Notes under the pieces: generated by a model
Databases searched by the model: none
Seen by the model: only the letters and a program-made list of their open reading frames with translations
What the model was told of the DNA's origin: nothing
Assembly (NCBI RefSeq): GCF_014137865.1
Contig: NZ_JACGWU010000003.1
Coordinates: forward strand, 169,431-233,430
Origin: Alpinimonas psychrophila
Lineage (GTDB): Bacteria > Actinomycetota > Actinomycetes > Actinomycetales > Microbacteriaceae
Direction of reading: 5' to 3'
DNA length: 64,000 nt
In this document: piece by piece, positions 38,206 through 46,776 of the stretch
Numbering within the stretch: the first letter of the stretch is position 1
Layout of the letters: each line of letters begins with the position of its first letter
Program-made: the position numbers and the translations under genes

Positions 38206-39366
38206 ATGGCTGTGGGTGGTGACGTGAACGAACCGATACTCTTTTCGCGGCCCTTTCGGTCGCCGCTTGAAAAGGCAAATCTCGCCGCCGTCATTGACTC
38301 TGATCATGTTCACGGTGACGGCTCTTTTACGGCTTCGGCTTCCGCCAAGATTGCCGCTCTCAGTGACGTCGAGCACGTCCTGCTGACGACATCCGGAACG
38401 CACGCCCTTGAAATGGCGGTTCGCCTGCTCGATGTTGGCGCCGGCGATGAAGTCATCGTTCCGAGCTTCACTTTTACTTCGGGAGCCAACTCCATTGTGG
38501 CCACCGGGGGAGTTCCGGTCTTCGTGGACATTGAGGGCAACACAGGCAACATTGATCCTTCTCTTGTTGAAGCGGCAATCACTCCTAAGACCAAGGCAAT
38601 CTCCGTCATGCACTACGGCGGGGTTCCGGTCGATATGCCGGCAATTCTCGACATTGCACGGCGTCACGGTCTCACCGTCATCGAAGACAACGCGCACGGC
38701 CTGGGAGTGAAGACGCCGTTTGGCACCCTCGGGTCCGTCGGTGACATCGCCATTCAGAGTTTTCACGACACCAAGAATGTGCACTCCGGTGAGGGCGGAG
38801 CCGTTCTGATCAGCAACCCGAAGCTTCGGGAGCGCGCCGAGATCATGCGCGAAAAGGGCACCAATCGCTCCAAGTTCCTGCGCGGTCAGGTCGACAAGTA
38901 TTCGTGGGTCGACTGGGGATCCAGCTATCTGCCGTCCGAACTCAACGCCGCGGTTTTGGATTCTCAACTCGATTCTTTTGACGCCATTCAGGCCAGGCGC
39001 CACGAGATCTGGAACGCCTATCAGGAGGGGCTCGGCGAGTGGGCCGCGTCGGCCGAGGTCTCCCTCATGACGCCTCCCGGGGGCATCCATGCTGCCCATG
39101 TTTTCTTCATGGTCATGCCGAGTGAGGTGGCGCGCGATGCGGCTCTCACGCACACTCGCGCTCACGGTGTTGTCTCGACCTTCCATTACGTTCCGTTGCA
39201 CACCAGCGCGGCCGGCCAAAAGTTTGGGCGCACGGCTGGTTCGCTAGCCAAGACGGATGCCTTCTCCGGACGCCTCCTGCGATTGCCGCTCTGGACAGGG
39301 ATGTCTGAGGCCCAGGTGACGAAGGTCATCGACACGATGAAGAGGTTCCCTTTCCCCACTCATTAG
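38206..39366 (+). CDS. sugar aminotransferase, WecE-like (dTDP-4-amino-4,6-dideoxyhexose transaminase)
   Basis: A 386-residue DegT/DnrJ-type PLP enzyme. Seen: PILFSRPFRSPLEKANL, LLTTSGTHALEMAVRLLDV, VPSFTFTSGANSIVATGG, VMHYGGVPVDM, IEDNAHGLGV and the PLP lysine in SFHDTKNVHSGEGGAVLI; then FLRGQVDKYSWVDWGSSYLPSELNAAVL. The SFHxTKN and WVDxGSSYLPSE blocks fit WecE (RffA), which aminates C4 of dTDP-4-keto-6-deoxyglucose to dTDP-Fuc4N. It leads a small cluster with two glycosyltransferases. The transcript seems to begin at its ATG. Confidence 0.85.
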   Translation: MAVGGDVNEPILFSRPFRSPLEKANLAAVIDSDHVHGDGSFTASASAKIAALSDVEHVLLTTSGTHALEMAVRLLDVGAGDEVIVPSFTFTSGANSIVATGGVPVFVDIEGNTGNIDPSLVEAAITPKTKAISVMHYGGVPVDMPAILDIARRHGLTVIEDNAHGLGVKTPFGTLGSVGDIAIQSFHDTKNVHSGEGGAVLISNPKLRERAEIMREKGTNRSKFLRGQVDKYSWVDWGSSYLPSELNAAVLDSQLDSFDAIQARRHEIWNAYQEGLGEWAASAEVSLMTPPGGIHAAHVFFMVMPSEVARDAALTHTRAHGVVSTFHYVPLHTSAAGQKFGRTAGSLAKTDAFSGRLLRLPLWTGMSEAQVTKVIDTMKRFPFPTH

Positions 39367-39462
39367 GTCGAGGAGTTTTTCAGCCCCTCAGCAAAGGTTT
39401 TTCAGTGTCTGTTTTCTCACGAACGTTCGACATGCTCAAATACGAGGGGTGCGCTCGACCGC

Positions 39463-40647
39463 GTGGCACGGGCAAAGTGGCTGACATCGCGTAGCAACCC
39501 GTTCACCGACGCCCCCTTATCATCCGTTTTCAAGCAGGATGTTCTCGCCGTCGACTGGACAATCAAGCGTGATTTTCGCGCCGAGCCCCTGGTGTCGAGC
39601 ACAGGCAGACCCCAGATTGCGTGGGTAATTTCGCCACCCAGCCGTTCCAGCGGCGGGCACCAAAACGCATACCTGTTCATGAAATATCTTGAAGATGCCG
39701 GGTATGACCTCACCATTTTCCTTTACTCAACCGGTAAGTATCCTCGAGTAAGCATGGCCGGCATCAAGAACATGCTGGCCGGCAACGGAGGTTACGCACA
39801 GCTGGATGCTGCCTACGAAATGTATGACCCGGCAACGGGCATCCAAGGTGATTTCGACATTGTTGTCGCGACAGACTGGGCGACCGCGTATGCCTCCTCT
39901 CGTTATGAAAAGAATGTTCCGCGGGTCTACTGGGTGCAAGATTTCGAGCCGTTCTTCTTCCCGGCCGGACCCGACTACGTCGTCGCCGAGAATTCGTACC
40001 GTCTCGGTCTTCACGGAATCACGATTGGCCCATGGCTGGCGGGCAAACTCGAGAATGACTACGAGATGCCGTGTGACTTCTATGAGTACGCGGTCAACTC
40101 CGCGCGCTACACACGCACCAAGGACGCACCCCGAAACGAAATTCTCTTCTACGCGCGCCCGACCACGCCGCGACGCGGAACAGAGTTCGGGCTGCTCGTG
40201 CTGGAAGAAGTGCATCGTCGACGCCCCGATGTCGTGATCAACATTGCCGGTTGGGACATGTCGAAGGCCGGTCTCGATTTTCCTTTCGTCAATCACGGCA
40301 CTCTCGATGTCGCCGAGCTCCCCGCCCTTTACAACAAATGTGCGGCGGCTCTCGTGCTCTCGCTCACCTGCATGTCATTGTTGCCACTCGAAGTCATGGC
40401 CTGCGGAGTCGTGCCGGTCGTCAACGATGGCGAAAACACTCGGGTCACGTTGCGCAATGACCCCCGCATCGAATTCGTCCCCATGTCGCCTTCTCTGATG
40501 GCCGATCGCATTATTGCCGTGGTCGAGAGGCCGGATGCCGTCGAGTACTCTCGCTCTCTCGCCACATCCTCTGAAGGGGGATCGTGGGCCGAGGCCGGCG
40601 AGCAGGTCGTCGCGGTCTTTGACCGCTTGGTGAACCGGACGGCCTGA
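39463..40647 (+). CDS. GT4-like glycosyltransferase (WsaF type); N-terminus apparently frameshifted
   Basis: From GTG 39463 a 394-residue GT-B protein is read. Seen: QIAWVISPPSRSSGGHQNAYLFMKYLEDAGYDLTIFLYS, VVATDWATAYA, RVYWVQDFEPFFFPAGPDYVVAENSYRLG, LFYARPTTPRRGTEFGLLVLEEV, VNHGTLDVAELPALYNKCAAALVLSLTCMSLLPLEVMACG. This is the WsaF-like rhamnosyltransferase architecture. GTG 39463 has only a distant GAGGGG. A better start is GTG 39405 after AAAGG, reading MSVFSRTFDMLKYEG, but that frame stops at 39494. Removing one base of the GGGG run at 39446-39449 joins the frames as KYEGALDRVARAKW. The normal protein was therefore probably about 20 residues longer. Confidence 0.75.
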   Translation: MARAKWLTSRSNPFTDAPLSSVFKQDVLAVDWTIKRDFRAEPLVSSTGRPQIAWVISPPSRSSGGHQNAYLFMKYLEDAGYDLTIFLYSTGKYPRVSMAGIKNMLAGNGGYAQLDAAYEMYDPATGIQGDFDIVVATDWATAYASSRYEKNVPRVYWVQDFEPFFFPAGPDYVVAENSYRLGLHGITIGPWLAGKLENDYEMPCDFYEYAVNSARYTRTKDAPRNEILFYARPTTPRRGTEFGLLVLEEVHRRRPDVVINIAGWDMSKAGLDFPFVNHGTLDVAELPALYNKCAAALVLSLTCMSLLPLEVMACGVVPVVNDGENTRVTLRNDPRIEFVPMSPSLMADRIIAVVERPDAVEYSRSLATSSEGGSWAEAGEQVVAVFDRLVNRTA

Positions 40648-41646
40648 ATGACGCTGGTTCAGCCAACATTTGTTGGCACAGTGGATGTCACAGTCTTCAT
40701 TCCCACTTTCAACGGGGAGAAATACCTTGAGCGCCTGCTGACCGCGGTCGAGTCCCAGGACTTCGCGGATACCTTTGAGATTCTGGTCATCGATTCTGGT
40801 TCCACGGATGCGACCCTAGCGATCATGGCCCAGCATCCAATGGTTCGCCTGGTGCAGATTCCTTCCCGCGAATTTGGTCATGGCAAGACCCGCAACCTTG
40901 CGGCGACGTTGGCGCGCGGAACGAACATTGCGTTCCTCAGCCATGATGCTGTTCCTGTCGGAGAACAGTGGCTGTCGGCCCTCGTGGAACCTCTTGACTC
41001 CGCTGGTCTGAACTGTGTGGCCGTTGTCGGCAAGCAAGAGGCACGAGCTAACTGTTTCCCCTTGCTCAAGTATGAAATCGAGGGTGTCTTCGCGCGGTGT
41101 GGTTCCGACGGCACGGTGACCGTAGTCGACGGCAGCACGGTTCCTGCAGAAACCCTGGGGGAGGGTGATCTCTTCTACTCGGATGTGAACTCGGCCACGC
41201 GCCGCGATTTTCTGCTGAAGGTGATCCCGTATCGCGACGTGAACTACTCGGAGGACATGGCCTTTGCCCGTGACCTTTTGGTTGCCGGATACCGCAAGGC
41301 CTACCAACCGGATGCGTTGGTTGAGCACTCCAACGACGTCACACTCGCCGAGTACGGCAAACGCATCTTCGATGAAAATCTCGGCATGCGCCGTTTGGGG
41401 GAGGGGCGAACCGGCCTTTCTTGGCCTCAAGCGAAGCTGCGGGCAGTGCGGGATGTTGCGCGTTCGGCCATTCGCATCCTGCGCGACGGGGATTACAAGG
41501 CGGGCGAGAAAGCTAAGTGGCTTCTCGAGAACCCGGCCTATGCGTGGAGTAAGTGGACCAACATCCACCGCGCGCTCAATGTAGATCTCAGCGATACCCA
41601 GGCAATTGCGCGCTATTCGCTCGAGCATAGTCGCGCGAAGGTCTAA
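40648..41646 (+). CDS. family-2 glycosyltransferase (rhamnosyltransferase-like)
   Basis: A 332-residue GT2 protein whose ATG directly follows the stop of the preceding glycosyltransferase. Seen: VTVFIPTFNGEKYLERLLTAVESQ, EILVIDSGSTDATLAIM, REFGHGKTRNLAATLARGTNIAFLSHDAVP with the SHDA in place of DXD, FYSDVNSATRRDFLLKVIPYRDVNYSEDMAFARDLLVAGYRKAY. SHDA and NYSEDM blocks are typical of rhamnosyltransferases (RfbF/WbbL-like). Together with the WecE-like and GT4-like genes it forms a three-gene glycan unit. Its stop abuts the convergent cysE stop. Confidence 0.8.
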   Translation: MTLVQPTFVGTVDVTVFIPTFNGEKYLERLLTAVESQDFADTFEILVIDSGSTDATLAIMAQHPMVRLVQIPSREFGHGKTRNLAATLARGTNIAFLSHDAVPVGEQWLSALVEPLDSAGLNCVAVVGKQEARANCFPLLKYEIEGVFARCGSDGTVTVVDGSTVPAETLGEGDLFYSDVNSATRRDFLLKVIPYRDVNYSEDMAFARDLLVAGYRKAYQPDALVEHSNDVTLAEYGKRIFDENLGMRRLGEGRTGLSWPQAKLRAVRDVARSAIRILRDGDYKAGEKAKWLLENPAYAWSKWTNIHRALNVDLSDTQAIARYSLEHSRAKV

Positions 41647-42255
41647 CTAAATAAAGACCGCGGGGTCAACCCAGGTGATGTCGCCAGCGGCCACAACGGG
41701 GTCGGCAACGAGGCCAGCCTTGGGACGGGCAACGCCCGGAATGCCCACGACGATCGAATTGGCCGGCACGTCGCGCACGACAACCGCATTCGCGCCAACA
41801 GCGCTGTTCTCGCCGATGATGAGCGGCCCCAGAATCTTGGCACCCGCACCGACGACGACACCATTGCCGAGCGTGGGATGGCGTTTGCCGACTTCGAGTG
41901 AGCGCCCGCCAAGAGTGACGCCGTGGTACAGCATGACGTCATCGCCAATTTCGGCGGTTTCGCCAATGACCACGCCCATGCCGTGGTCGATAAAGAAGCG
42001 TCGGCCGATGGTGGCTCCCGGATGAATCTCCACGCCGGTCAGGGTGCGCACAACTTGGGCGCCGACCCGGGCCGGGAACTTGGCGTGATGGGTCCACAGC
42101 CAGTGGTGCCAGCGATACGCCCAAATTGCGTGCAATCCCGAGGCAACAACGAAGGTCTCAAAGGCGCTGCGAGCAGCGGGGTCGTGAGACTGGGCATTGC
42201 GGATGTCTTCTCGAATGTTGCACACAATTGTTAAGGGTATCGAGTGTTGGCCCAC
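41647..42255 (-). CDS. cysE: serine O-acetyltransferase
   Basis: A 202-residue left-handed beta-helix acetyltransferase making O-acetylserine from serine and acetyl-CoA. Seen: [21 protein letters not shown] at the N-terminus, [58 protein letters not shown] (catalytic His) and [20 protein letters not shown] hexapeptide repeats. Start GTG 42255 has a very good GAAGGA site. It is the short CysE/EpsC form. It lies 39 bases downstream of cysK on the same strand, so the two cysteine genes are an operon. Confidence 0.95.
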   Translation of the reverse strand: MGQHSIPLTIVCNIREDIRNAQSHDPAARSAFETFVVASGLHAIWAYRWHHWLWTHHAKFPARVGAQVVRTLTGVEIHPGATIGRRFFIDHGMGVVIGETAEIGDDVMLYHGVTLGGRSLEVGKRHPTLGNGVVVGAGAKILGPLIIGENSAVGANAVVVRDVPANSIVVGIPGVARPKAGLVADPVVAAGDITWVDPAVFI

Positions 42256-42294
42256 GGCATCCTTCGTTACGCCGTGGGCGGAGTGGGCGACGAC

Positions 42295-43233
42295 TTAGTC
42301 GCGGAAGTTCTCCCACAGCACGGTCGAAATGTAGCGCTCGCCGAAGTCGCACACGATGGCGACGATAGTCTTGCCGGCGTTCTCGGGGCGCTTGGCCACC
42401 TCAACGGCGGCGTGGAAGATGGCACCGGTCGAAATACCGGCGAGGATTCCCTCTTCGGCTGCGAGACGACGGGCCATCACGAGCGACTGCTCGAGGTTGA
42501 CATCGAAGATCTCGGTGTAGGCCTCGCGGTCGAGAATGGCGGGAATGAAGTTGGCGCCGAGGCCCTGAATCTTGTGGGGGCCGGGGGCGCCGCCGTTCAG
42601 GATGGGCGACTCGGCTGGCTCGACACCGATGATCTGCACGCCGGGCTTGCGTTCTTTGAGAACCTGGCCGACACCGGAGATGGTTCCACCGGTTCCAATC
42701 CCCGCAATAAAGATGTCGACTTTGCCGCCGGTGTCAGCCCAAATCTCCTCGGCTGTCGTTGCCCGGTGAATGGCCACGTTTGCCTGGTTCTCGAACTGCT
42801 TGGCCAAGATAGCGCCGGGGGTGGCCGCAGCGATTTCTTCCGCCTTGTTCACCGTGCCTTTCATGCCCTCGGAACCGGGAGTCAGCACGATCTCGGCACC
42901 GTAGGCCCGAAGCAACACGCGACGCTCGACGCTCATGCTGTCGGGCATCGTGAGGATCACCTTGTAACCGCGAGCTGCCCCGATGAGGGCGAGGGCGATA
43001 CCGGTGTTACCACTGGTGCCCTCAACAATCGTGCCACCGGGCTTCAGCGCACCGGACTTCTCGGCGGCATCAACGATGGCCTTGCCGAGACGGTCCTTGA
43101 CGCTGTTGCTGGGGTTGTAAAACTCAAGCTTGGCCAAGATCGTCGCAGCGGCACCGTCGTTCACGCGGTTGATGCGCACGAGAGGGGTGTTGCCGGTCAG
43201 ATCGGAGATGTTGTCGTAAATACGAGCAGCCAC
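42295..43233 (-). CDS. cysK: O-acetylserine sulfhydrylase (cysteine synthase A)
   Basis: A 312-residue PLP enzyme replacing the acetyl group of O-acetylserine with sulfide. Seen: [16 protein letters not shown], the PLP lysine in [73 protein letters not shown] and the late [10 protein letters not shown] with [12 protein letters not shown]. Start GTG 43233 follows AAAGG. Intact, family length. Confidence 0.96.
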   Translation of the reverse strand: MAARIYDNISDLTGNTPLVRINRVNDGAAATILAKLEFYNPSNSVKDRLGKAIVDAAEKSGALKPGGTIVEGTSGNTGIALALIGAARGYKVILTMPDSMSVERRVLLRAYGAEIVLTPGSEGMKGTVNKAEEIAAATPGAILAKQFENQANVAIHRATTAEEIWADTGGKVDIFIAGIGTGGTISGVGQVLKERKPGVQIIGVEPAESPILNGGAPGPHKIQGLGANFIPAILDREAYTEIFDVNLEQSLVMARRLAAEEGILAGISTGAIFHAAVEVAKRPENAGKTIVAIVCDFGERYISTVLWENFRD

Positions 43234-43352
43234 GAGGAAGCCTTTTCTCTTGAGGAAAGTTGTGTGCGAGCATCCGCCAGATAAGGAAGACCCACGTCTA
43301 GGGTATGAGATTCTCGTCTCGGTGTGGCATTCTGTTACGTTCAGAGACGACT

Positions 43353-44222
43353 ATGACGAATTCACTTGCCCTTGACACCGTACGTTTACAGGTAATGGCG
43401 ACCCTTTCCGCTGCTGGCATAACTGATTCTGACGTGGATGCCGAACTCCTCATCGGGCACGTGCTGGGCCTAGGACGGGGGGAAGTTCACGCTCGCCTCG
43501 TCTTAAACGATCTCGTCAGTGACGAGAACGCGCACCTGATTCGCGCGCTCACCAGCCGCCGGGCTGCTCGCGAACCTCTCCAGCACATCCTTGGCGTGGC
43601 GTGGTTTCGTTCCCTCACGCTTCTGGTGGGACCAGGGGTCTTCGTGCCGCGCCCCGAAACTGAGCAACTCGCGCAAATGGCCATTGATGCCTTGCGGTCT
43701 CTTGCCGAGCCGTCGCCCATCGGCGTGGATTTGGGCACGGGCAGCGGTGCAATCGCTTTGGCCATGGCCATGGAGGTGCCGCATGCGCGCGTCTTTGCGG
43801 TCGAGAAAAGCCCCGAGGCCATGCCCTGGACGACCAAAAACTTTGTCAACCTCGGCGCAGATAACGCGACGCTCATTCAGGGTGACTTGGCCGATGCTTT
43901 TCCCGAGTTGAACGGCACTGTCTCGGTGGTCGTCTCCAACCCGCCCTACATTCCCAACGACGCTATTCCGCGCGATCCTGAGGTTCAGTTACACGACCCC
44001 CATCTGGCACTCTATGGCGGCGAAGATGGCCTCGACATCGTGCGCCTCGTTTCGCAAACGGGACTGCGTTTAGCCCGTTCCGGGGGGGCTCTTCTGATGG
44101 AACACGGCGAGTTGCAGGGCGAAGATATCCGCAATATTTTGATGACGAATGGCTGGCGCGCTACGGCTACCCACCGCGATCTTCTGGGGCGTGACCGTTA
44201 CACCAGCGCGACCCGCCCGTAG
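43353..44222 (+). CDS. prmC: release factor glutamine methyltransferase
   Basis: A 289-residue SAM-dependent methyltransferase modifying the Gln of the GGQ motif in release factors. Start ATG 43353; the upstream frame from 43305 is not family-like. Seen: DAELLIGHVLGLGRGEVHARL, REPLQHILGVAWFRSLTLLVGPGVFVPRPETE, the SAM loop GVDLGTGSGAIALAMA and the catalytic NPPY in VVVSNPPYIPNDAIP. In related genomes prmC commonly follows prfA; here about 5 kb of glycan and cysteine genes separates them. Confidence 0.94.
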   Translation: MTNSLALDTVRLQVMATLSAAGITDSDVDAELLIGHVLGLGRGEVHARLVLNDLVSDENAHLIRALTSRRAAREPLQHILGVAWFRSLTLLVGPGVFVPRPETEQLAQMAIDALRSLAEPSPIGVDLGTGSGAIALAMAMEVPHARVFAVEKSPEAMPWTTKNFVNLGADNATLIQGDLADAFPELNGTVSVVVSNPPYIPNDAIPRDPEVQLHDPHLALYGGEDGLDIVRLVSQTGLRLARSGGALLMEHGELQGEDIRNILMTNGWRATATHRDLLGRDRYTSATRP

Positions 44223-44255
44223 TCGCGTCGTTGCTCCCGTAAACTGACAATCGCT

Positions 44256-44963
44256 ATGGATGCCATCTACGACACCTCGGTCAATGCCGAGCTCCTGACC
44301 GGTATGCGTCTCGCGCGCCAAGCCATCGTTCGTGGGCAGCTCGTTGTGATGCCCACCGACACGGTCTATGGGATTGCCGCGGATGCCTTCAATATTGAAG
44401 CTGTGGCACGCCTTCTGGCCGCCAAGGGCCGTGACCGTCAGGCACCGCCTCCCGTACTCATTCCCAACGTGGCCACCCTTGATGCCTTGGCTGCCTCAGT
44501 GCCGGATGCCGTTCGGGCGTTGGCCGCGGAGTTTTGGCCCGGCGGCCTCACCATCATTTTGGATGCCCAGCCATCCCTCGCCTGGGACCTAGGAGAGACG
44601 CGCGGCACTGTTGCGCTCCGCGTTCCAAACAACCCCATTGCACTTGAACTTCTGGCCGAGACGGGTCCCTTGGCCGTCTCGTCGGCGAATCTCACGGGAG
44701 CTGCTGCGGCCCGCACTGCGGCCAACGCGCACGAGCAACTCGGCGATTCGGTAGCCGTGTACCTCAACGGGGGCGAGGTTGGGAGCGAACCTTCCACCAT
44801 CATCGATGCGACCGCATTGGCGCGCGGTACCGGTGGTATCCGCATTCTGCGGGAAGGTGTCATCTCGGCTGCGGCACTGCGCGACGTTGTCGGCGACCTA
44901 CTTGAGCCGGCCACCGAGATCCTTGGGGCTTCACCTGCGAGCCCCGATGTGAGCGAGGCCTAA
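44256..44963 (+). CDS. threonylcarbamoyl-AMP synthase (Sua5/YrdC family)
   Basis: A 235-residue YrdC-domain protein making threonylcarbamoyl-AMP for the t6A37 modification of ANN-decoding tRNAs. Seen: RGQLVVMPTDTVYGIAADAFN, AAKGRDRQAPPPVLIPN, ALAAEFWPGGLTIIL, RGTVALRVPNNPIALELL and GPLAVSSANLTGAAAA. It lacks the separate Sua5 C-terminal domain; the last 30 residues are low-complexity. It sits 33 bases after prmC and 3 bases before the membrane transferase gene, the standard actinobacterial order. Confidence 0.93.
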   Translation: MDAIYDTSVNAELLTGMRLARQAIVRGQLVVMPTDTVYGIAADAFNIEAVARLLAAKGRDRQAPPPVLIPNVATLDALAASVPDAVRALAAEFWPGGLTIILDAQPSLAWDLGETRGTVALRVPNNPIALELLAETGPLAVSSANLTGAAAARTAANAHEQLGDSVAVYLNGGEVGSEPSTIIDATALARGTGGIRILREGVISAAALRDVVGDLLEPATEILGASPASPDVSEA

Positions 44964-44966
44964 GCG

Positions 44967-46181
44967 ATGCTGACGCTCATCCTGATGGCTCTGGTTGCGG
45001 CCGTTGTCACCTTCGGTTTCTCCTTCATCATTCGCCGCCTGAGTCACAAGTACCGTCTGTATCCGAAAATTCGCGAGCGTGACGTGCACACGAAGCCCAC
45101 ACCGCGGCTGGGCGGAATTGCGATGTTCCTGGGAGTTGTTGCGGCATTTTTCGTGGCCAGCCAACTCCCGTTCTTTGAGATAGTTTTTGCCAACCCGGGC
45201 CCCACATTTGCCATCTTGGGGGCTGCATTCCTCATCGTTATCGTCGGGGTCGCCGACGACATTTGGGACCTCGACTGGACCATCAAACTTGCTGCCCAAC
45301 TTCTCGTTGCCGGCCTCGTTGCATGGCAAGGCGTGCAGATTCTGTCTCTTCCGATCGGTGGACTCACGGTGGGGTCGCCCGCGATGTCGTTCATCTTGAC
45401 GATCTTGACGATCGTTCTCGTCATGAACGCCGTCAACTTCATTGACGGTCTCGACGGCTTGGTCGCCGGTGTCGCCCTCATCTCCAACGGTGTTTTTCTG
45501 ATCTACAGCTACCTGCTGGCGCGCGAGACGAGCCCGTCCAACTACTTCAACCTGGCCTCCCTCATCGCCGCCATCATTGTCGGGGCATGTGCCGGGTTCC
45601 TGCCCTTCAATTGGCACCGAGCTCGCCTCTTCATGGGCGATGCCGGGTCGATGCTGATCGGACTCTTGATGGCCACAGGCGCCATTGCCGTAACGGGGCA
45701 GATTGATCCGGCCACGTTGAGTCGTTCAGAACTTCTCCCGGCCTTCCTGCCGATCATCCTTCCCTTCGCCATTTTGTTGCTGCCCTTGGCCGACTTCACT
45801 CTGGCGGTGCTTCGCCGTCTGCGCGCCGGCAAGTCGCCCTTCACCGCCGATCGTCAACATCTGCATCACCGCCTCCTCGACATGGGCCACTCTCATCTGC
45901 AAGCCGTCCTGATTCTCTACTCGTGGACGGGCGTTGTGTCCGTGGGGTTCCTGCTCTTCTTCATTCTCAAGCCCTACGGCATCGCCGTCATTTTCCTCGT
46001 GGTCGGTACGATTTTGTGCACGTTCTTGACCTTGGCGCCGCTGACCCGCCGTCAGCGAAGGGAACACAGGGTTCAAGAAACACCCGGTGACGATGTTTTT
46101 GCCGAGTTCGATCCCCTTGATGCGGCCAGTAACACGTTTACCGATGACATCCCCCTTCCCAGCGAAAAGGACATTCCGTGA
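44967..46181 (+). CDS. wecA: undecaprenyl-phosphate GlcNAc-1-phosphate transferase (WecA/TagO type)
   Basis: A 404-residue polytopic membrane enzyme with about ten to eleven hydrophobic segments, transferring GlcNAc-1-phosphate to undecaprenyl phosphate. Seen: RERDVHTKPTPRLGGIAMFLG, VGVADDIWDLDWTIKLAAQ (the Mg-binding DD), MNAVNFIDGLDGLVAGV and FMGDAGSMLIGL, and the cytoplasmic HHxH motif HLHHRLLDMGHSH. The C-terminal 50 residues are charged and cytoplasmic. It starts the lipid carrier for cell-wall glycopolymers and is the probable acceptor source for the rhamnosyltransferase-type gene at 33842. Confidence 0.93.
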   Translation: MLTLILMALVAAVVTFGFSFIIRRLSHKYRLYPKIRERDVHTKPTPRLGGIAMFLGVVAAFFVASQLPFFEIVFANPGPTFAILGAAFLIVIVGVADDIWDLDWTIKLAAQLLVAGLVAWQGVQILSLPIGGLTVGSPAMSFILTILTIVLVMNAVNFIDGLDGLVAGVALISNGVFLIYSYLLARETSPSNYFNLASLIAAIIVGACAGFLPFNWHRARLFMGDAGSMLIGLLMATGAIAVTGQIDPATLSRSELLPAFLPIILPFAILLLPLADFTLAVLRRLRAGKSPFTADRQHLHHRLLDMGHSHLQAVLILYSWTGVVSVGFLLFFILKPYGIAVIFLVVGTILCTFLTLAPLTRRQRREHRVQETPGDDVFAEFDPLDAASNTFTDDIPLPSEKDIP

Positions 46182-46606
46182 GTAATTCACAGCCCCAGCC
46201 GAGCTCCGTACCGATTTTGAAGCGCACGTTGGTCTTCGGTTTTCTCTATGCTGCTGCCATCGCCGTTATCGGCGGCGGCGTTGCATGGTTGAGTGTCGGT
46301 GCTATAGGAGCCCTCAGCGTCGTCATTGGTGCCGTGATGGCAGCGGTTTTCCTAGGCATCACCGCGTTGAGCATTTTGATTGCCATTAAATATGACATTG
46401 TGGCTTTTTTTGCCATCGTTTTGGGTGCCTGGTTGCTCAAGTTTGTGGTGTTTCTCATCCTCGCGGTTGCTCTGCGTGATCAGCCGTGGATCAACACGAC
46501 GTCACTCTTTTTGGCCCTGATTGCTGGGGTTATTGGCTCGTTGGTAGTGGATGTCGTGGTTGTCATGAAGACCCGGATGCCCTACATCAGCGACCCCAAC
46601 GGATAG
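46178..46606 (+). CDS. small membrane protein, AtpI-like
   Basis: A 142-residue protein with four hydrophobic segments (VFGFLYAAAIAVIGGGVAWLSVGAIG, VVIGAVMAAVFLGITALSILIAI, FFAIVLGAWLLKFVVFLILAVAL, FLALIAGVIGSLVVDVVVV). Length, topology and the place directly ahead of atpB fit AtpI, the assembly factor for the c-ring in F-type ATPase operons; sequence conservation is too low to be certain. GTGA overlap links it to wecA. Confidence 0.65.
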   Translation: MSNSQPQPSSVPILKRTLVFGFLYAAAIAVIGGGVAWLSVGAIGALSVVIGAVMAAVFLGITALSILIAIKYDIVAFFAIVLGAWLLKFVVFLILAVALRDQPWINTTSLFLALIAGVIGSLVVDVVVVMKTRMPYISDPNG

Positions 46607-46776
46607 CAGATTCCACTAGTCGGGAATCGCTGGGGGGATTAGTTGAGACCTCAATGACCCTGTAAAGTAAAGGTAATTCCACGGTAACAACGAGTTTCAA
46701 CTGCACGCGCTTCGACAATGTAGCCAAGCCGGTCTGAATCTCACGTGGATCCATTTGTTCGTCGTCGCAAGAGCTG
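46607..46776 (+). promoter_or_regulatory. upstream region of the atp operon
   Basis: 170 bases with no gene. TTGAGA at 46643-46648 and TAAAGT at 46663-46668 are promoter-like hexamers but only 14 bases apart; an alternative TAAAGG at 46668 gives 19. A promoter here for atpBEFHAGDC is likely from context, but the boxes are not settled. Confidence 0.35.

Noticed and set aside
38182..39219. A 345-codon minus-strand frame.
   Set aside because: Antisense to the WecE-like aminotransferase, which has all family motifs; no similarity seen in the antisense product.
42244..43284. A 346-codon plus-strand frame.
   Set aside because: It is antisense to cysK, whose conserved motifs run its whole length; long antisense frames are expected from high GC at third positions.
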